Both the position numbers and the translations under genes were made by a program. From contig NZ_JACFXV010000044.1 of NCBI RefSeq assembly GCF_014050225.1, positions 1 through 64,000 of the forward strand: a stretch of DNA of 64,000 nt, given 5' to 3'. Position 1 is the first letter of the stretch; every line of letters starts with the position of its first letter. This DNA comes from Stappia albiluteola (lineage in GTDB: Bacteria; Pseudomonadota; Alphaproteobacteria; Rhizobiales; Stappiaceae). Shown here in pieces: positions 26,099-37,202 of this stretch. Under the pieces are notes generated by a model. That model had not been told where the DNA came from. It was given only the letters and a program-made list of their open reading frames with translations, and made no database searches.

Positions 26099-28303
26099 GT
26101 GTTGTTCGACGAAGGGACGGAACTGGAGAACGAGGCGGCGGTTGCCGCCGTTCTCGTGCCCGTTGCCGTCGCCGGCGCTTACAGCTACCGCGTTCCCCCT
26201 GGCATGAAGGTGCGCCCCGGCTCCGTCGTGCGCGTGCCGCTCGGCCCACGCGAGGTCATCGGCGCCGTCTGGGAAATCGAGACCTCGCCCAGGGTTTCGC
26301 GCCGCAAGCTGCGCGACATTCTTCATCTCTATGACGATGTGCCGCCCCTGTCGGACGATTTGCGCCGCTTCGTCGACTGGGTGGCGGGCTGGACGCTTGC
26401 CGCTCCCGGGATGGTGGTGCGCATGGTGCTGCGCTCCGAAGAGGCGCTGAAGCCGGAGCCGCCGGTTTCCGGCGTCCGTCGCGTCGAAGGAGCGCAGCCG
26501 GAACGCATGACGCCGGCCCGCGCCCGTGTCCTCGATCTCATGATGGACGGCCTCGGCTGGACGAAGTCTGGCCTTGCCGCGACCGCCGGCGTCAGTTCTT
26601 CCGTCGTGGATGGTCTGCTGGCGCAGGGTGTGCTGGAGCCCGTGGAATTGCCGGCGACGCTTCCGCCCCCCTTACCGGAGATTGACCGGCCGGCGCCGCG
26701 GCTCAATCCCGCACAGGAAGAGGCCGCCACGCAATTGCGGGCTGCGGCCGGTGGCGGCTTCAAGGCTTTCCTGATCGACGGCGTCACCGGTTCCGGCAAG
26801 ACGGAGGTCTATTTCGAAGCGGTCGCGGAGACCATCCGCAAGGGGCGGCAAGCGTTGATCCTGCTGCCCGAAATCGCGTTGACGGACCAGTTCCTCGACC
26901 GTTTCGAGCGCCGCTTCGGCGCGCGGCCGGCCGAATGGCATTCCGAGGTGCCGCCCAGACGCCGCGCGCGGGCGTGGCGCGGAGTCGCTACCGGCGATGT
27001 GAGGGTCGTGGTCGGTGCCCGATCCGCGCTGTTCCTGCCTTTCCGCGAGCTTGGCCTCATCGTCGTCGACGAGGAGCACGACGCTGCCTACAAGCAGGAC
27101 GATCGCGTGCCTTATTCCGCCCGCGACATGGCGGTGGTGCGCGGCCATATCACCGGCTTTCCCGTCGTGCTGGCTTCGGCGACGCCTTCGGTGGAATCGC
27201 AGGTCAACGCCCGGCAGGGCCGCTATGTCCGCCTTGAGCTTCCCGAACGCGCATCGGGGGCGGAACTGCCGGAGATCACTCCGATCGACATGCGCAACAA
27301 CGGACCGGAACGCGGCCGTTGGCTGGCGCCGGCCCTTGTCGGGGAGATGAAGGCGGCGGTGGAGGATGGCGCCCAGGCGCTTCTCTTCCTCAACAGGCGC
27401 GGCTATGCGCCGCTGACCCTCTGCCGCACCTGCGGCTACCGCTTCCAGTGTCCCAACTGCTCCACATGGCTCGTGGAGCATCGCTTTCGCGGACAGCTGC
27501 AGTGCCATCACTGCGGTCATTCGCAACCGATTCCGCACGCCTGTCCCAGCTGCAATGCCACCGACACGCTGGTCGCCTGCGGCCCGGGTGTCGAACGCAT
27601 CGCTGAGGAAGTCGCCGATCTGCTGCCGGATGCCAGGGTATTGGTGCTCTCATCGGATCTGCCGGGCGGCCAGGAGCGGCTGAAGCGCGAGATGAAGGTC
27701 ATCGAGGAGGGCGGGGCGGATATCGTCATCGGCACCCAGCTCGTCGCCAAGGGGCACAATTTCCCGCTGATGCGCGTCGTCGGCGTGGTCGATGCGGATC
27801 TCGGCCTGGCGCATGGCGACCCGCGCGCGGCGGAACGAACCTTCCAGTTGATGGCGCAGGTGACGGGGCGTGCCGGGCGCATCACCGGCAAGGGCAAGGG
27901 ATTCCTGCAGACCTATTCGCCCGACCATCCGGTGATCCGTGCGCTTCTCACCGGCGATCGCGAAGCCTTCTATGACAGCGAGATCGAGGCCAGGCGGTCG
28001 AGCCGCCTGCCGCCATTCGGCCGGCTGGCCGCTCTCGTCGTCTCCGCGCCCGACCGTTCGGAGGCGCAGGCCTATGCGCGCGCGCTCGCAAGGGCCGCGC
28101 CCCGTGCAGGGGAAGTCACGCTGCTTGGCCCGGCGGAGGCGGCCCTTGCTCTCGTCCGGGGTCGTCACCGCTTCCGCCTTCTGGTCATGGCACCGCGCGC
28201 TTTCGATCTCCAGGCGTACCTGCGTCATTGGTTGAAGGCCGCTCCGGCGGCAAAAGGCGGCGTGCGGCTGCAGGTCGACGTCGATCCGCAGAGTTTCCTC
28301 TGA
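26099..28303 (+). CDS. priA: Primosomal protein N' (replication restart helicase PriA)
   Basis: A 734-residue superfamily 2 helicase that reloads the replisome at stalled forks. An N-terminal DNA-binding domain is followed by Walker A GVTGSGKTEV and the DEEH box (VVDEEHDAAYKQ). The zinc-binding insert has four C-x2-C pairs between CRTCGY and CPSCNATD. Helicase motifs V and VI appear as GTQLVAKGHNFP and QVTGRAGR. The GTG at 26099 is preferred because CAGGAG ends 8 bases before it; an ATG at 26024 would add a 25-residue non-conserved tail. Confidence 0.93.
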   Translation: MLFDEGTELENEAAVAAVLVPVAVAGAYSYRVPPGMKVRPGSVVRVPLGPREVIGAVWEIETSPRVSRRKLRDILHLYDDVPPLSDDLRRFVDWVAGWTLAAPGMVVRMVLRSEEALKPEPPVSGVRRVEGAQPERMTPARARVLDLMMDGLGWTKSGLAATAGVSSSVVDGLLAQGVLEPVELPATLPPPLPEIDRPAPRLNPAQEEAATQLRAAAGGGFKAFLIDGVTGSGKTEVYFEAVAETIRKGRQALILLPEIALTDQFLDRFERRFGARPAEWHSEVPPRRRARAWRGVATGDVRVVVGARSALFLPFRELGLIVVDEEHDAAYKQDDRVPYSARDMAVVRGHITGFPVVLASATPSVESQVNARQGRYVRLELPERASGAELPEITPIDMRNNGPERGRWLAPALVGEMKAAVEDGAQALLFLNRRGYAPLTLCRTCGYRFQCPNCSTWLVEHRFRGQLQCHHCGHSQPIPHACPSCNATDTLVACGPGVERIAEEVADLLPDARVLVLSSDLPGGQERLKREMKVIEEGGADIVIGTQLVAKGHNFPLMRVVGVVDADLGLAHGDPRAAERTFQLMAQVTGRAGRITGKGKGFLQTYSPDHPVIRALLTGDREAFYDSEIEARRSSRLPPFGRLAALVVSAPDRSEAQAYARALARAAPRAGEVTLLGPAEAALALVRGRHRFRLLVMAPRAFDLQAYLRHWLKAAPAAKGGVRLQVDVDPQSFL

Positions 28304-28580
28304 TAAATCCGCTACTTCGAGGTGCCAGCCTGGCGCCGCCTTCTCTCCTCCGGCTTCCCGGCTTCCACAGCCCTGCACAGTTTGGCGTCAATGGTGCGGA
28401 AAACGTGGCGCCAGGTGCTGTTGCGGAGTCTGAAAGCCTGTGCTATGCGAAGCGCGGCTTCGGGGGATCTGACCATATTCACGGCCCTCAAATCCAGGAA
28501 ATAATGACGAATTTTCAAGGCCTTGCTGTCAGCTAAGCTGAAAGCTCCGGCACAAACCTGCCTCAGAGAGCACGGACCCG

Positions 28581-29141
28581 GTGACTGACAACGTATCTCT
28601 CATCTCAGGCGTGGCCTCGCGGTATGCGACGGCGCTTCTCGACTTGGCCGAGGAGCAGAAAGCCGTTGCGGCGGTTGAGAAGGACCTCGATGCCTTCGAC
28701 AAGCTCCTTGCCGAGAGCAAGGATCTGGACCGTCTCGTGCGCAGCCCCGTTTTCTCAGCTGACGAGCAGCTCAAGGCTCTGACTTCCATCCTGGACAAGG
28801 CCGGCATGACCGGTCTGGCCGCGAATTTCATCAAGCTCGCCGCGAAGAACCGTCGTCTCTTCGCCGTGCCGGGCATGATCGCGGCCTTCCGGGTGGCGCT
28901 CGCCCAGCGGCGTGGCGAAACCACCGCGGAAGTGACTTCCGCGGCTCCCCTCTCTGCCGATCAGGTTGCAGCGCTCAAGGACGCGCTCAAGGCATCGACC
29001 GGCAAGACTGTGAATATTTCGGCGAAGGTCGATCCCGATCTGATCGGCGGCCTCATCGTGAAGATCGGCAGCCGCATGATCGACACCTCGCTGAAGACCA
29101 AACTCAATTCCCTCAAGTTCGCGATGAAAGAGGTCGGCTGA
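28581..29141 (+). CDS. atpH: F1Fo ATP synthase subunit delta
   Basis: A 186-residue peripheral-stalk subunit joining the top of F1 to subunit b. The [16 protein letters not shown] start, [10 protein letters not shown]-like middle ([12 protein letters not shown]) and the C-terminal [25 protein letters not shown] motif are typical. Translation begins at a GTG (28581). First gene of atpHAGDC; the stop overlaps the atpA start by one base. The 277-base region before it has no gene I can support and probably holds the operon promoter. Confidence 0.95.
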   Translation: MTDNVSLISGVASRYATALLDLAEEQKAVAAVEKDLDAFDKLLAESKDLDRLVRSPVFSADEQLKALTSILDKAGMTGLAANFIKLAAKNRRLFAVPGMIAAFRVALAQRRGETTAEVTSAAPLSADQVAALKDALKASTGKTVNISAKVDPDLIGGLIVKIGSRMIDTSLKTKLNSLKFAMKEVG

Positions 29142-30670
29142 TGGATATTCGGGCCGCGGAAATCTCCGCCATCCTCAAGGAGCAGATCAAGAATTTCGGC
29201 CAGGAAGCCGAAGTTTCCGAGGTCGGCCAGGTTCTCTCCGTAGGTGACGGCATTGCCCGCGTCTACGGTCTGGACAAGGTTCAGGCCGGTGAAATGGTCG
29301 AGTTCCCGGGTGGCATCAAGGGCATGGCCCTCAACCTTGAAACCGACAATGTCGGCGTCGTGATCTTCGGTTCCGACCGCGACATCAAGGAAGGCGACAC
29401 GGTCAAGCGGACCGGCGCCATCGTGGAAGTCCCGGTCGGCAAGGGGCTGCTTGGCCGCGTCGTCGATCCGCTGGGCAATCCGCTCGACGGCAAGGGTCCG
29501 ATCGAGGCGACCGAGCGTCGCCGCGTGGACGTCAAGGCTCCGGGCATCCTGCCGCGCAAGTCGGTGCACGAGCCGATGTCGACGGGTCTCAAGGCCATCG
29601 ACGCGCTGATCCCGATCGGCCGCGGTCAGCGCGAGCTGGTCATCGGCGACCGCCAGACCGGCAAGACCGCCATCATTCTCGACACCTTCCTCAACCAGAA
29701 GCCGCTCCACGCCTTCGACGACGAGCATGCAAAGCTCTATTGCATCTACGTCGCCGTTGGTCAGAAGCGCTCCACGGTTGCCCAGTTCGTGAAGGTCCTG
29801 GAAGATGCCGGCGCGCTCGAATACTCGATCGTCATCGCCGCCACCGCTTCCGATCCGGCGCCGCTGCAGTTCATCGCGCCGTTCGCCGGCACCGCGATGG
29901 GCGAGTTCTTCCGCGATAACGGCATGCATGCCGTGATCGCCTATGACGACCTGTCCAAGCAGGCCGTGGCCTACCGCCAGATGTCCCTGCTGCTCCGCCG
30001 TCCGCCGGGACGTGAAGCCTATCCGGGCGACGTCTTCTACCTGCACTCCCGCCTGCTGGAGCGTTCGGCGAAGCTGAACGAGGATCACGGCCGCGGCTCG
30101 CTTACCGCCCTGCCGGTCATCGAGACCCAGGCGAACGACGTGTCGGCCTATATCCCGACCAACGTGATCTCGATCACCGACGGCCAGATCTTCCTTGAGA
30201 CGGACCTCTTCTACCAGGGTATCCGCCCGGCCGTGAACGTCGGTCTGTCGGTGTCCCGCGTGGGATCCTCGGCCCAGATCAAGGCGATGAAGCAGGTTGC
30301 CGGCAAGATCAAGGGCGAGCTGGCGCAGTACCGCGAAATGGCGGCCTTCGCCCAGTTCGGCTCGGATCTCGACGCCACCACCCAGCGCCTGCTGAACCGC
30401 GGCGCGCGCCTGACGGAGCTTCTGAAGCAGCCGCAGTTCTCGCCGCTGAAGACGCAGGAGCAGGTCGCGGTGATCTACGCCGGCGTCAACGGCTACCTCG
30501 ACAAGCTGCCGGTCAACCGGATCCGCGAATTCGAGGAAGGGCTGCTGCTCAACCTGCGTGGCGAGCATGCCGACATCCTGGACGCGATCTGGGAGAAGAA
30601 GGCGCTCGACGACGCGCTGGAGGCCAAGCTCAAGGCGGCTATCGACGCTTTCGCCAAGAACTTCGCTTGA
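29141..30670 (+). CDS. atpA: F1Fo ATP synthase subunit alpha
   Basis: A 509-residue non-catalytic nucleotide-binding subunit of F1. The P-loop is GDRQTGKT (near residues 170-177), the arginine finger region is [10 protein letters not shown], and the N-terminal beta-barrel and [18 protein letters not shown] opening are standard. It forms the alpha3beta3 ring with AtpD. Start overlaps the atpH stop (TGATG). No oddities. Confidence 0.98.
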   Translation: MDIRAAEISAILKEQIKNFGQEAEVSEVGQVLSVGDGIARVYGLDKVQAGEMVEFPGGIKGMALNLETDNVGVVIFGSDRDIKEGDTVKRTGAIVEVPVGKGLLGRVVDPLGNPLDGKGPIEATERRRVDVKAPGILPRKSVHEPMSTGLKAIDALIPIGRGQRELVIGDRQTGKTAIILDTFLNQKPLHAFDDEHAKLYCIYVAVGQKRSTVAQFVKVLEDAGALEYSIVIAATASDPAPLQFIAPFAGTAMGEFFRDNGMHAVIAYDDLSKQAVAYRQMSLLLRRPPGREAYPGDVFYLHSRLLERSAKLNEDHGRGSLTALPVIETQANDVSAYIPTNVISITDGQIFLETDLFYQGIRPAVNVGLSVSRVGSSAQIKAMKQVAGKIKGELAQYREMAAFAQFGSDLDATTQRLLNRGARLTELLKQPQFSPLKTQEQVAVIYAGVNGYLDKLPVNRIREFEEGLLLNLRGEHADILDAIWEKKALDDALEAKLKAAIDAFAKNFA

Positions 30671-30705
30671 ACGCTGGCTGACCGGACGAAGGAGTACGGG
30701 CGGCC

Positions 30706-31575
30706 ATGGCGAGCCTGAAGGACTTAAGAAACCGCATCGCCTCGGTGAAGGCGACGCAGAAGATTACCAAGGCCATGCAGATGGTGGCCGCGGCAAAGCT
30801 GCGTCGTGCCCAGGAGGCAGCGGAGGCTGCCCGTCCCTATGCGGAACGCATGGAGGCGGTGCTGGCCAATCTGGCAACCGCCTTCGAGGGTCGGGACGAT
30901 GCGCCCCGGCTTCTCGCCGGCACCGGTGGCAACCGCGTGCACCTGCTGCTCGTCGCGACTGCCGAGCGCGGTCTCTGTGGCGGCTTCAACACGTCGATCG
31001 CACGTCTTGCCCGCGAACGGGCCAGGGCGCTGATCGCCGAGGGCAAGACGGTCAAGATCGTCTGCGTCGGCAAGAAGGGCTTCGATGTGCTGAAGCGCGA
31101 TCTCGGGCAGCACATCGTCAAGACTTTCGAGCTGCGCAGCGTGCGCCAGATCGGTTTCGGCAACGCCGAGGAGATCGGCGCCTATATCCGCGACCAGTTC
31201 GCGGACGGCGGCTTCGATGTCTGCACGTTGTTCTACGCTCAGTTCAAGTCGGTGATCAGCCAGATTCCGACGGCCCAGCAGCTCATACCTGCGACTTTCG
31301 AGGCCAGCGAGGCCGACAAGGTCGCCTATGAATACGAGCCCGAGGAAGGGGAAATCCTTGCGGATCTCCTGCCGCGCAACATTTCCGTGCAGATCTTCCG
31401 GGCGCTTCTTGAGAATGTCGCCGGTGAGATGGGCGCCAAAATGACGGCCATGGACAACGCGACGCGCAATGCCGGCGAGATGATCGACAAGCTGACGATC
31501 ACCTACAACCGGCAGCGCCAGGCCCAGATCACCAAAGAGCTGATCGAGATCATCTCGGGCGCCGAAGCGCTCTGA
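30706..31575 (+). CDS. atpG: F1Fo ATP synthase subunit gamma
   Basis: A 289-residue central rotor shaft. The N-terminal coiled coil begins [31 protein letters not shown], and the C-terminal [35 protein letters not shown] helix pairs with it. The middle domain includes CGGFN. Typical length. Lies 35 bases after atpA, with an aaggag ribosome site. Confidence 0.97.
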   Translation: MASLKDLRNRIASVKATQKITKAMQMVAAAKLRRAQEAAEAARPYAERMEAVLANLATAFEGRDDAPRLLAGTGGNRVHLLLVATAERGLCGGFNTSIARLARERARALIAEGKTVKIVCVGKKGFDVLKRDLGQHIVKTFELRSVRQIGFGNAEEIGAYIRDQFADGGFDVCTLFYAQFKSVISQIPTAQQLIPATFEASEADKVAYEYEPEEGEILADLLPRNISVQIFRALLENVAGEMGAKMTAMDNATRNAGEMIDKLTITYNRQRQAQITKELIEIISGAEAL

Positions 31576-31599
31576 CCGGATCGAGACGAGGAAAGATAA

Positions 31600-33024
<1,425 letters not shown>

Positions 33025-33052
33025 TATCTGAGTAGAGACGGGGACAAGCCCA

Positions 33053-33460
33053 ATGGCTGAGCCATTTCAGTTCGAACTCGTCTCTCCGGCACGCCTTCTG
33101 GTGTCCGGTGAGGTGCTCGAAGTCGTCGTTCCCGGCTCCGAAGGCCAGTTCGGCGTTCTGAAGGGGCACGCCCCCTTCATGTCGACGATCCGGCCGGGGA
33201 TCCTCAAGGTCAGCCGTGCAAACGGCTCGGTCGAGGAATATTTCGTGCGCGGGGGCTTTGCCGATGCGGCCCCGACGGGTTTAACCGTGCTTGCCGAACA
33301 GGCGGTGCCGGTCGGCGACCTGGATGCCGAGATGATCGCCCAGCAGATCCGCGACGCCGAAGAAGACGTTGCTGACGCCAAGGACGATGAGATGAAGCAG
33401 AAGGCGGAGACGGTGCTGAGCCAACTCCGCGAGGTCGAGATGGCTATCAAGGCCGCCTGA
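33053..33460 (+). CDS. atpC: F1Fo ATP synthase subunit epsilon
   Basis: A 135-residue subunit of the rotor foot and an inhibitor of ATP hydrolysis. The N-terminal beta-sandwich ([35 protein letters not shown]) is diagnostic. The C-terminal helical part is short and acidic, as in many alphaproteobacteria. Last gene of the operon, followed by a strong terminator. Confidence 0.95.
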   Translation: MAEPFQFELVSPARLLVSGEVLEVVVPGSEGQFGVLKGHAPFMSTIRPGILKVSRANGSVEEYFVRGGFADAAPTGLTVLAEQAVPVGDLDAEMIAQQIRDAEEDVADAKDDEMKQKAETVLSQLREVEMAIKAA

Positions 33461-33486
33461 ACCTGCTGCGAGGATTTCGAACAGTG

Positions 33487-33516
33487 AAGCCCGGCGCGAG
33501 CCGGGCTTTTTGTTTT
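33487..33516 (+). terminator. Terminator of atpHAGDC
   Basis: A 9-bp perfect AAGCCCGGC/GCCGGGCTT stem with a GCGA loop, then a T-rich run, beginning 26 bases after the atpC stop. Confidence 0.93.
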
Positions 33517-33556
33517 GGAGTTGATGGATCGAAGTAAACGGGCAGGAAGGCTGCGC

Positions 33557-33587
33557 GCAAAAAGAAACCCCGGCGCGACGGCCGGGG
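33557..33587 (-). terminator. Terminator of the GcrA-like small gene
   Basis: Read on the minus strand, a 7-bp CCCCGGC/GCCGGGG stem is followed by TTTCTTTTT. It lies about 36 bases past the stop at 33624 and faces the atpC terminator. Confidence 0.85.
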
Positions 33588-33623
33588 CGTGGTCTTCATG
33601 GTCCCGCGAAAGGCGCTGGCAGG

Positions 33624-33830
33624 TCAGGCGGCAGCCTTGCGCTGTACCAGCTGCGGAGCTTCGCTGCGCTGCCGGCGGCGCTCTTCCGGCGAGATGTAGA
33701 CGAGCGCACGGTGTTCGTCGCAGTAGGAAACGCCAGGCGTCACGCGGTTCTTGCAGGGGAAATAGTAATTTCCGCCAGTGCCTTCGGCCCATTTGCACTG
33801 GCCGCTGCGCGGCAGGCTGATCATGCTCAT
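33624..33830 (-). CDS. Small cysteine-rich protein resembling the GcrA C-terminal domain
   Basis: A 68-residue basic protein. The pattern C-x-W-x-x-G...Y-x-F-P-C...PG-x-x-YC-x-x-H-x-x-x-x-Y (residues about 11-45) resembles the C-terminal module of the alphaproteobacterial cell-cycle factor GcrA, here without the N-terminal DNA-binding helix-turn-helix. Three Cys and one His could bind a metal. An Arg/Gln-rich tail follows. An aagaaggat ribosome site and a dedicated terminator support it as a real gene. Its role is unknown; interaction with RNA polymerase sigma factors, as GcrA does, is only a suggestion. Confidence 0.7.
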   Translation of the reverse strand: MSMISLPRSGQCKWAEGTGGNYYFPCKNRVTPGVSYCDEHRALVYISPEERRRQRSEAPQLVQRKAAA

Positions 33831-34078
33831 GTCAATATCCTTCTTGTCCGTGCCTGGCCCGATGGATGGCCGGCCGGCGGGTGGTTTTTGCTTGTCTGAT
33901 GCGTGGCCGCGCCCACGCCGAACCGGGAAGAGCCGGGCTCCGACCCGCAGGAGCCTGCGAGATGCCGGGAATGGTCCCCACCGCGGTTCGCAACCGCCTC
34001 AAGCCCGATTGGCTGCGAGGCGGGTCGGAGCGCTGAATTGCTCGGCGCGGACTATAGACAGCGTATGCGTTGAATGCA

Positions 34079-34122
34079 ATTGCAGTGCACACATAAGTGA
34101 TATGAAAATGCTGCACTGCAAT
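34079..34122. promoter_or_regulatory. Perfect 11-bp inverted repeat upstream of the GcrA-like gene
   Basis: ATTGCAGTGCA at 34079-34089 and TGCACTGCAAT at 34112-34122 are exact reverse complements with a 22-base AT-rich spacer. Each arm contains TGCA-N-TGCA. On the minus strand 34109-34120 reads TGCAGTGCAGCA, and on the plus strand 34082-34093 reads TGCAGTGCACAC, close to the PhaR-type consensus TGCRNYGCASMA that I recall. A two-site operator is likely. The rest of 33831-34196 contains no gene; a hairpin (34171-34188) follows the stop of the OmpA-domain gene. Confidence 0.5.
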
Positions 34123-34196
34123 AATCTCCTGCGGAGATCCTTTGCCCGCCGCGCTCTTGCATGCCCTATTCCCCCGGAATTTCGGGGGGAGGCCGA

Positions 34197-34715
34197 TCAG
34201 CTGTCTCGTTCCTCGCGCAGGTTGGTGACGACGCGCCGGTTCTGCGCCTTGCATTCGAGTTCGGCGCAATCGCGTACCTTGCGGTCTTCGCCATATCCCT
34301 TGGCCCAGAGCCTGTTGCGCTCCACGCCCTTGGAGACCAGGTAGGCCATCACCGCGTCGGCGCGCTGCTGTGAAAGCTTGCGGTTCGCGGCCGTATCACC
34401 CGGATCGTCGGCGAAGCCCTGGATCTTGGCATACCAGTCAGGGTTCGCACGCAGGAATTCCGCCTGTTTGTCCAATGTCATCCTGGCGGTGTCGTCGATA
34501 GTCGCGGAACTGGCGGCGAAATAGGTCCGCCGGCCGATATTGATGATGAAATCTTCTTCGCTGCCAGAAGAGATCGAGGCAAAGCCCGGAGCAACCGCAT
34601 TCGTCACGTCCGGTGTTGCGACCGCCTCCATCGTATTGCAGCCGCCAAGCGACAGTCCGAGTGCTGCGAGTGCAATCGGACCTGCAATCAGCCCCCGCCA
34701 TGACAGTGCCTGCAC
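34197..34715 (-). CDS. OmpA-domain (Pal-like) outer-membrane lipoprotein
   Basis: A 172-residue lipoprotein. The signal peptide ends at a lipobox (SLGGC, Cys near residue 25), and the C-terminal OmpA-like peptidoglycan-binding domain (about 85-165) has the ADDPGDTAANRKLSQQRADAVMAYLVSKGV pattern. The GTG at 34715 is chosen because GGGAGG lies 6 bases upstream and the signal peptide begins there; an ATG at 34790 would add a 25-residue hydrophilic tail and overlap the upstream gene. It probably tethers the outer membrane to peptidoglycan. It follows an L,D-transpeptidase gene. Confidence 0.82.
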   Translation of the reverse strand: MQALSWRGLIAGPIALAALGLSLGGCNTMEAVATPDVTNAVAPGFASISSGSEEDFIINIGRRTYFAASSATIDDTARMTLDKQAEFLRANPDWYAKIQGFADDPGDTAANRKLSQQRADAVMAYLVSKGVERNRLWAKGYGEDRKVRDCAELECKAQNRRVVTNLREERDS

Positions 34716-34755
34716 GTGCGGCCTCCCGTATTTCTGCCTCAGGTAACGTTGGCGG

Positions 34756-35403
34756 TCAGCCGTTGTTGCTGCCGGCGCCCAGATGCTCAAGCACCAGCAC
34801 CTTGGTGCCGACCGGGCAGCGCTGGTAAAGGTCGATCACGTCTTCCGGAAACATGCGGATGCAGCCGGAGGAGACATCGTTGCCGATGCTCCATGGCTCC
34901 AGTGTCCCATGCAGCCGGTAACCGAGGTCGCTGCCGTCCCGGTAGAGATAGAGGGCGCGGGGACCGAGAGGGTTGTCGGCGGCGCCGCCTTCCACCAGGC
35001 GCGGGAGGTCCGGGCGTCGCTGGATCATCTCGGGCGGCGGAACCCAGCGCGGCCACAGCGCCTTGCGGTCGATCGTCGCGCGGCCGAACCACTGGAAGCC
35101 TTCCTTGCCGACGCCCACGCCGTAGCGCAGCGCCGTGTTGTTCTCCCAGACCCAGTAGAGGAAGTGGTTGCGCGTATCGACCACGACGGTGCCGGCCGGC
35201 TCCTCGCTATAGTATTTGACCATCTGCCGCCGCCATTGCGGCTTGATGACGCTGAAATTGGTCTGGCGATAGGCAAAGCCGTTGTCTTCGGCAACTCCGG
35301 CGAACCATTTCGACTCGGTGTTGGCGCCTGCGGCCGTGGTCAAAAGTGAGACGGCTGCAAATGCGCCCGTGCCCGCCATCAAGGATCGGCGTGTGAAATC
35401 CAT
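34756..35403 (-). CDS. L,D-transpeptidase (YkuD family)
   Basis: A 215-residue exported enzyme. The N-terminus has a twin-arginine-like signal (TRRSLMAGTGAFAAVSLL). The YkuD catalytic domain (about 85-210) carries the HGTLEPWSIG...VSSGCIRM motif, with the nucleophilic Cys and its His. Such enzymes make 3-3 peptidoglycan crosslinks or attach proteins to peptidoglycan. The ATG at 35403 follows gaggtg. The downstream OmpA-domain lipoprotein on the same strand fits a cell-envelope pair. Confidence 0.9.
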   Translation of the reverse strand: MDFTRRSLMAGTGAFAAVSLLTTAAGANTESKWFAGVAEDNGFAYRQTNFSVIKPQWRRQMVKYYSEEPAGTVVVDTRNHFLYWVWENNTALRYGVGVGKEGFQWFGRATIDRKALWPRWVPPPEMIQRRPDLPRLVEGGAADNPLGPRALYLYRDGSDLGYRLHGTLEPWSIGNDVSSGCIRMFPEDVIDLYQRCPVGTKVLVLEHLGAGSNNG

Positions 35404-35591
35404 GGCCGGTTTCACCTCGCGACAGTCTTTTTTAAATAAATGAGCGGCCCCCCAGCCGCGTCTGTATTAGCCGTTAAAATTTACCTAACGTCAATCCACC
35501 TGTTGCTGGAATGCCAAGCCTGTTGCCTTGAGGCAACATGGCCGTCTGGCTCACCTCCGAGCCGGCGCGGCGAGAGCTTCGATAAATCGGT

Positions 35592-37202
35592 TCAGGGCAA
35601 CGTACCGCCCGCGCCGGCCAGCGCTTCCGGGGTGTCAAGATCGAGACGCGCGGCCTCGCCGATTTCCACTTCCGCCACCTGGTCGGCATGCCGGGCGATC
35701 AGGTGGCGCGCGCCGGTGTCGCCTTCCAGCCGCAGCAGGTCGGGGAAATAGCGCCGGTCCCACAGCACCGGGTTACCGCGCTTGCCGGACATGGTCGGCA
35801 CCACGATCGTTCTTCCTTCAGTCGGATCGAAGGCGGCGATCAGCCGGTTGATCACGTCGCCCGTGATGCCCGGCATGTCGGCGAGCAGGATGAGTGCAGC
35901 ATCCGCGTCCTCCGGGAGGGCGAGGATGCCGGCGCGGATGGAGCCCGCCATGCCGTCGGCGAAGTCGGGATTGTGCGTTGTCGCAAGGCCGAGCCCCGAG
36001 AGAGCGGCTTCCACTTCGGCCTGCATGTGGCCGGTCACGACCTGCACGCTCGAAAGTCCGCTTTCCAGTGCGTTCTCGGCAGCAATACGCACCAGTGGTC
36101 GGCCGTCGATTGTCGCAAGCAGCTTGTTGCCGCTTCCCATGCGGCGGGACTGACCTGCCGCAAGCAGGATACCGGCGACGTTGGCTGGCGTGTCGATGGG
36201 CTTTGCCTTGCCTTCGCGCGGCTGTGGCCTGGTGCCGATCTCCATCAGCAAGCCGCCGACGCCGAAGCCGGTGATATCCTCTGGCGCTACGGAAAGGTCG
36301 GCGAGCAGGCGGTCGAGCACCCAGTCGAAGCCGTTCTCCTTCGGGCTCCTGGCGCAGCCCGGTGCGCCGACCACTGGCACGCCGCCGAACTCGCCAAGCA
36401 GCATCAGGTTGCCGGGATCGACCGGCATCCCGAAATGGACGATACGTCCGCCGGCGGCTACGACCGCCGCCGGAACGACGTCCTGGATATCGACGATCGC
36501 GGAGGCGCCGAAGGCGATGATCAGTTCCGCGCCCTCCGCATGCAGACGGGTAAAGGCGCTTGCCACCGCCACCTCGTCATGCGGCACGCGCAGTTCGCGG
36601 AAGATCGAAGATCCGGAGGCCGCCAGCCGTTCCTCTGTGATCCGGCGCGTCTTGTCCATAACCGACGGCTTCAGGTGGCCAAGTTCCGTTGCCACAAGGC
36701 CGACGCGGCGTGGGCGGAAGGGATGGATGCACACTGCGTCGAGGATCGTCGTTTCCGCTTCCTCGATCAGGCTTTCGGCGACTGCGAAGGGAATGATCTT
36801 GGCTGTCGCCACCATCCGCCCTCTGGCCACCGAAGCATAGTTCGGCAGCGTGGCGAAGGTGATCGCCGGGTCGATGCGGTTGGCCGCGTCGATGCCTGCC
36901 TTGTCGACGACGAGGACGCCGGCTTCGCGGGCAAAGAGGTTCACCCTGCCGGTGAAAGCCGGTTCGCGGTGCAGATTGCCGCCGTCGGCCGCGCGCGCCA
37001 GCCGCTCCGCCGCGTGGTCTTCGTGCAGGTCGCCGGCTTCCAGCCGCGCCGCTATGACATGCGATATTCCAGCCTCCGTGAGCTTGGCCACATCCGCGGC
37101 CGTAATCGAATGCCCCTTCTTAAGGGCACCGTCGGGCAGGCGGACCGAATGGGCGATCAGTGCCCCCTCGGCTTCCGAAACGGGGGTGCGGCCAAAACGC
37201 AT
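35592..37202 (-). CDS. Molybdopterin-binding / MocA-type nucleotidyltransferase fusion protein
   Basis: A 536-residue fusion. Residues about 1-330 resemble a MoeA/MogA-type molybdopterin-binding domain (LIIAFGASAIVDIQDVVPAA and GCARSPKENGFDW). Residues about 340-536 form a MobA/MocA-like nucleotidyltransferase (GILLAAGQSRRMGSGNKLL, LLADMPG, GKRGNPVLW). The likely role is making the cytosine-dinucleotide form of molybdenum cofactor for xanthine-oxidase-type enzymes. The start overlaps the stop of the upstream XdhC-type gene by one base, showing coupling. No molybdoenzyme structural gene lies in the window. Confidence 0.85.
   Translation of the reverse strand: MRFGRTPVSEAEGALIAHSVRLPDGALKKGHSITAADVAKLTEAGISHVIAARLEAGDLHEDHAAERLARAADGGNLHREPAFTGRVNLFAREAGVLVVDKAGIDAANRIDPAITFATLPNYASVARGRMVATAKIIPFAVAESLIEEAETTILDAVCIHPFRPRRVGLVATELGHLKPSVMDKTRRITEERLAASGSSIFRELRVPHDEVAVASAFTRLHAEGAELIIAFGASAIVDIQDVVPAAVVAAGGRIVHFGMPVDPGNLMLLGEFGGVPVVGAPGCARSPKENGFDWVLDRLLADLSVAPEDITGFGVGGLLMEIGTRPQPREGKAKPIDTPANVAGILLAAGQSRRMGSGNKLLATIDGRPLVRIAAENALESGLSSVQVVTGHMQAEVEAALSGLGLATTHNPDFADGMAGSIRAGILALPEDADAALILLADMPGITGDVINRLIAAFDPTEGRTIVVPTMSGKRGNPVLWDRRYFPDLLRLEGDTGARHLIARHADQVAEVEIGEAARLDLDTPEALAGAGGTLP

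Noticed and set aside
34171-34188. CCCCCG/CGGGGG hairpin as a terminator of the OmpA-domain gene
   Set aside because: Well placed but no T tract on the minus strand; noted only within the neighbouring entry.
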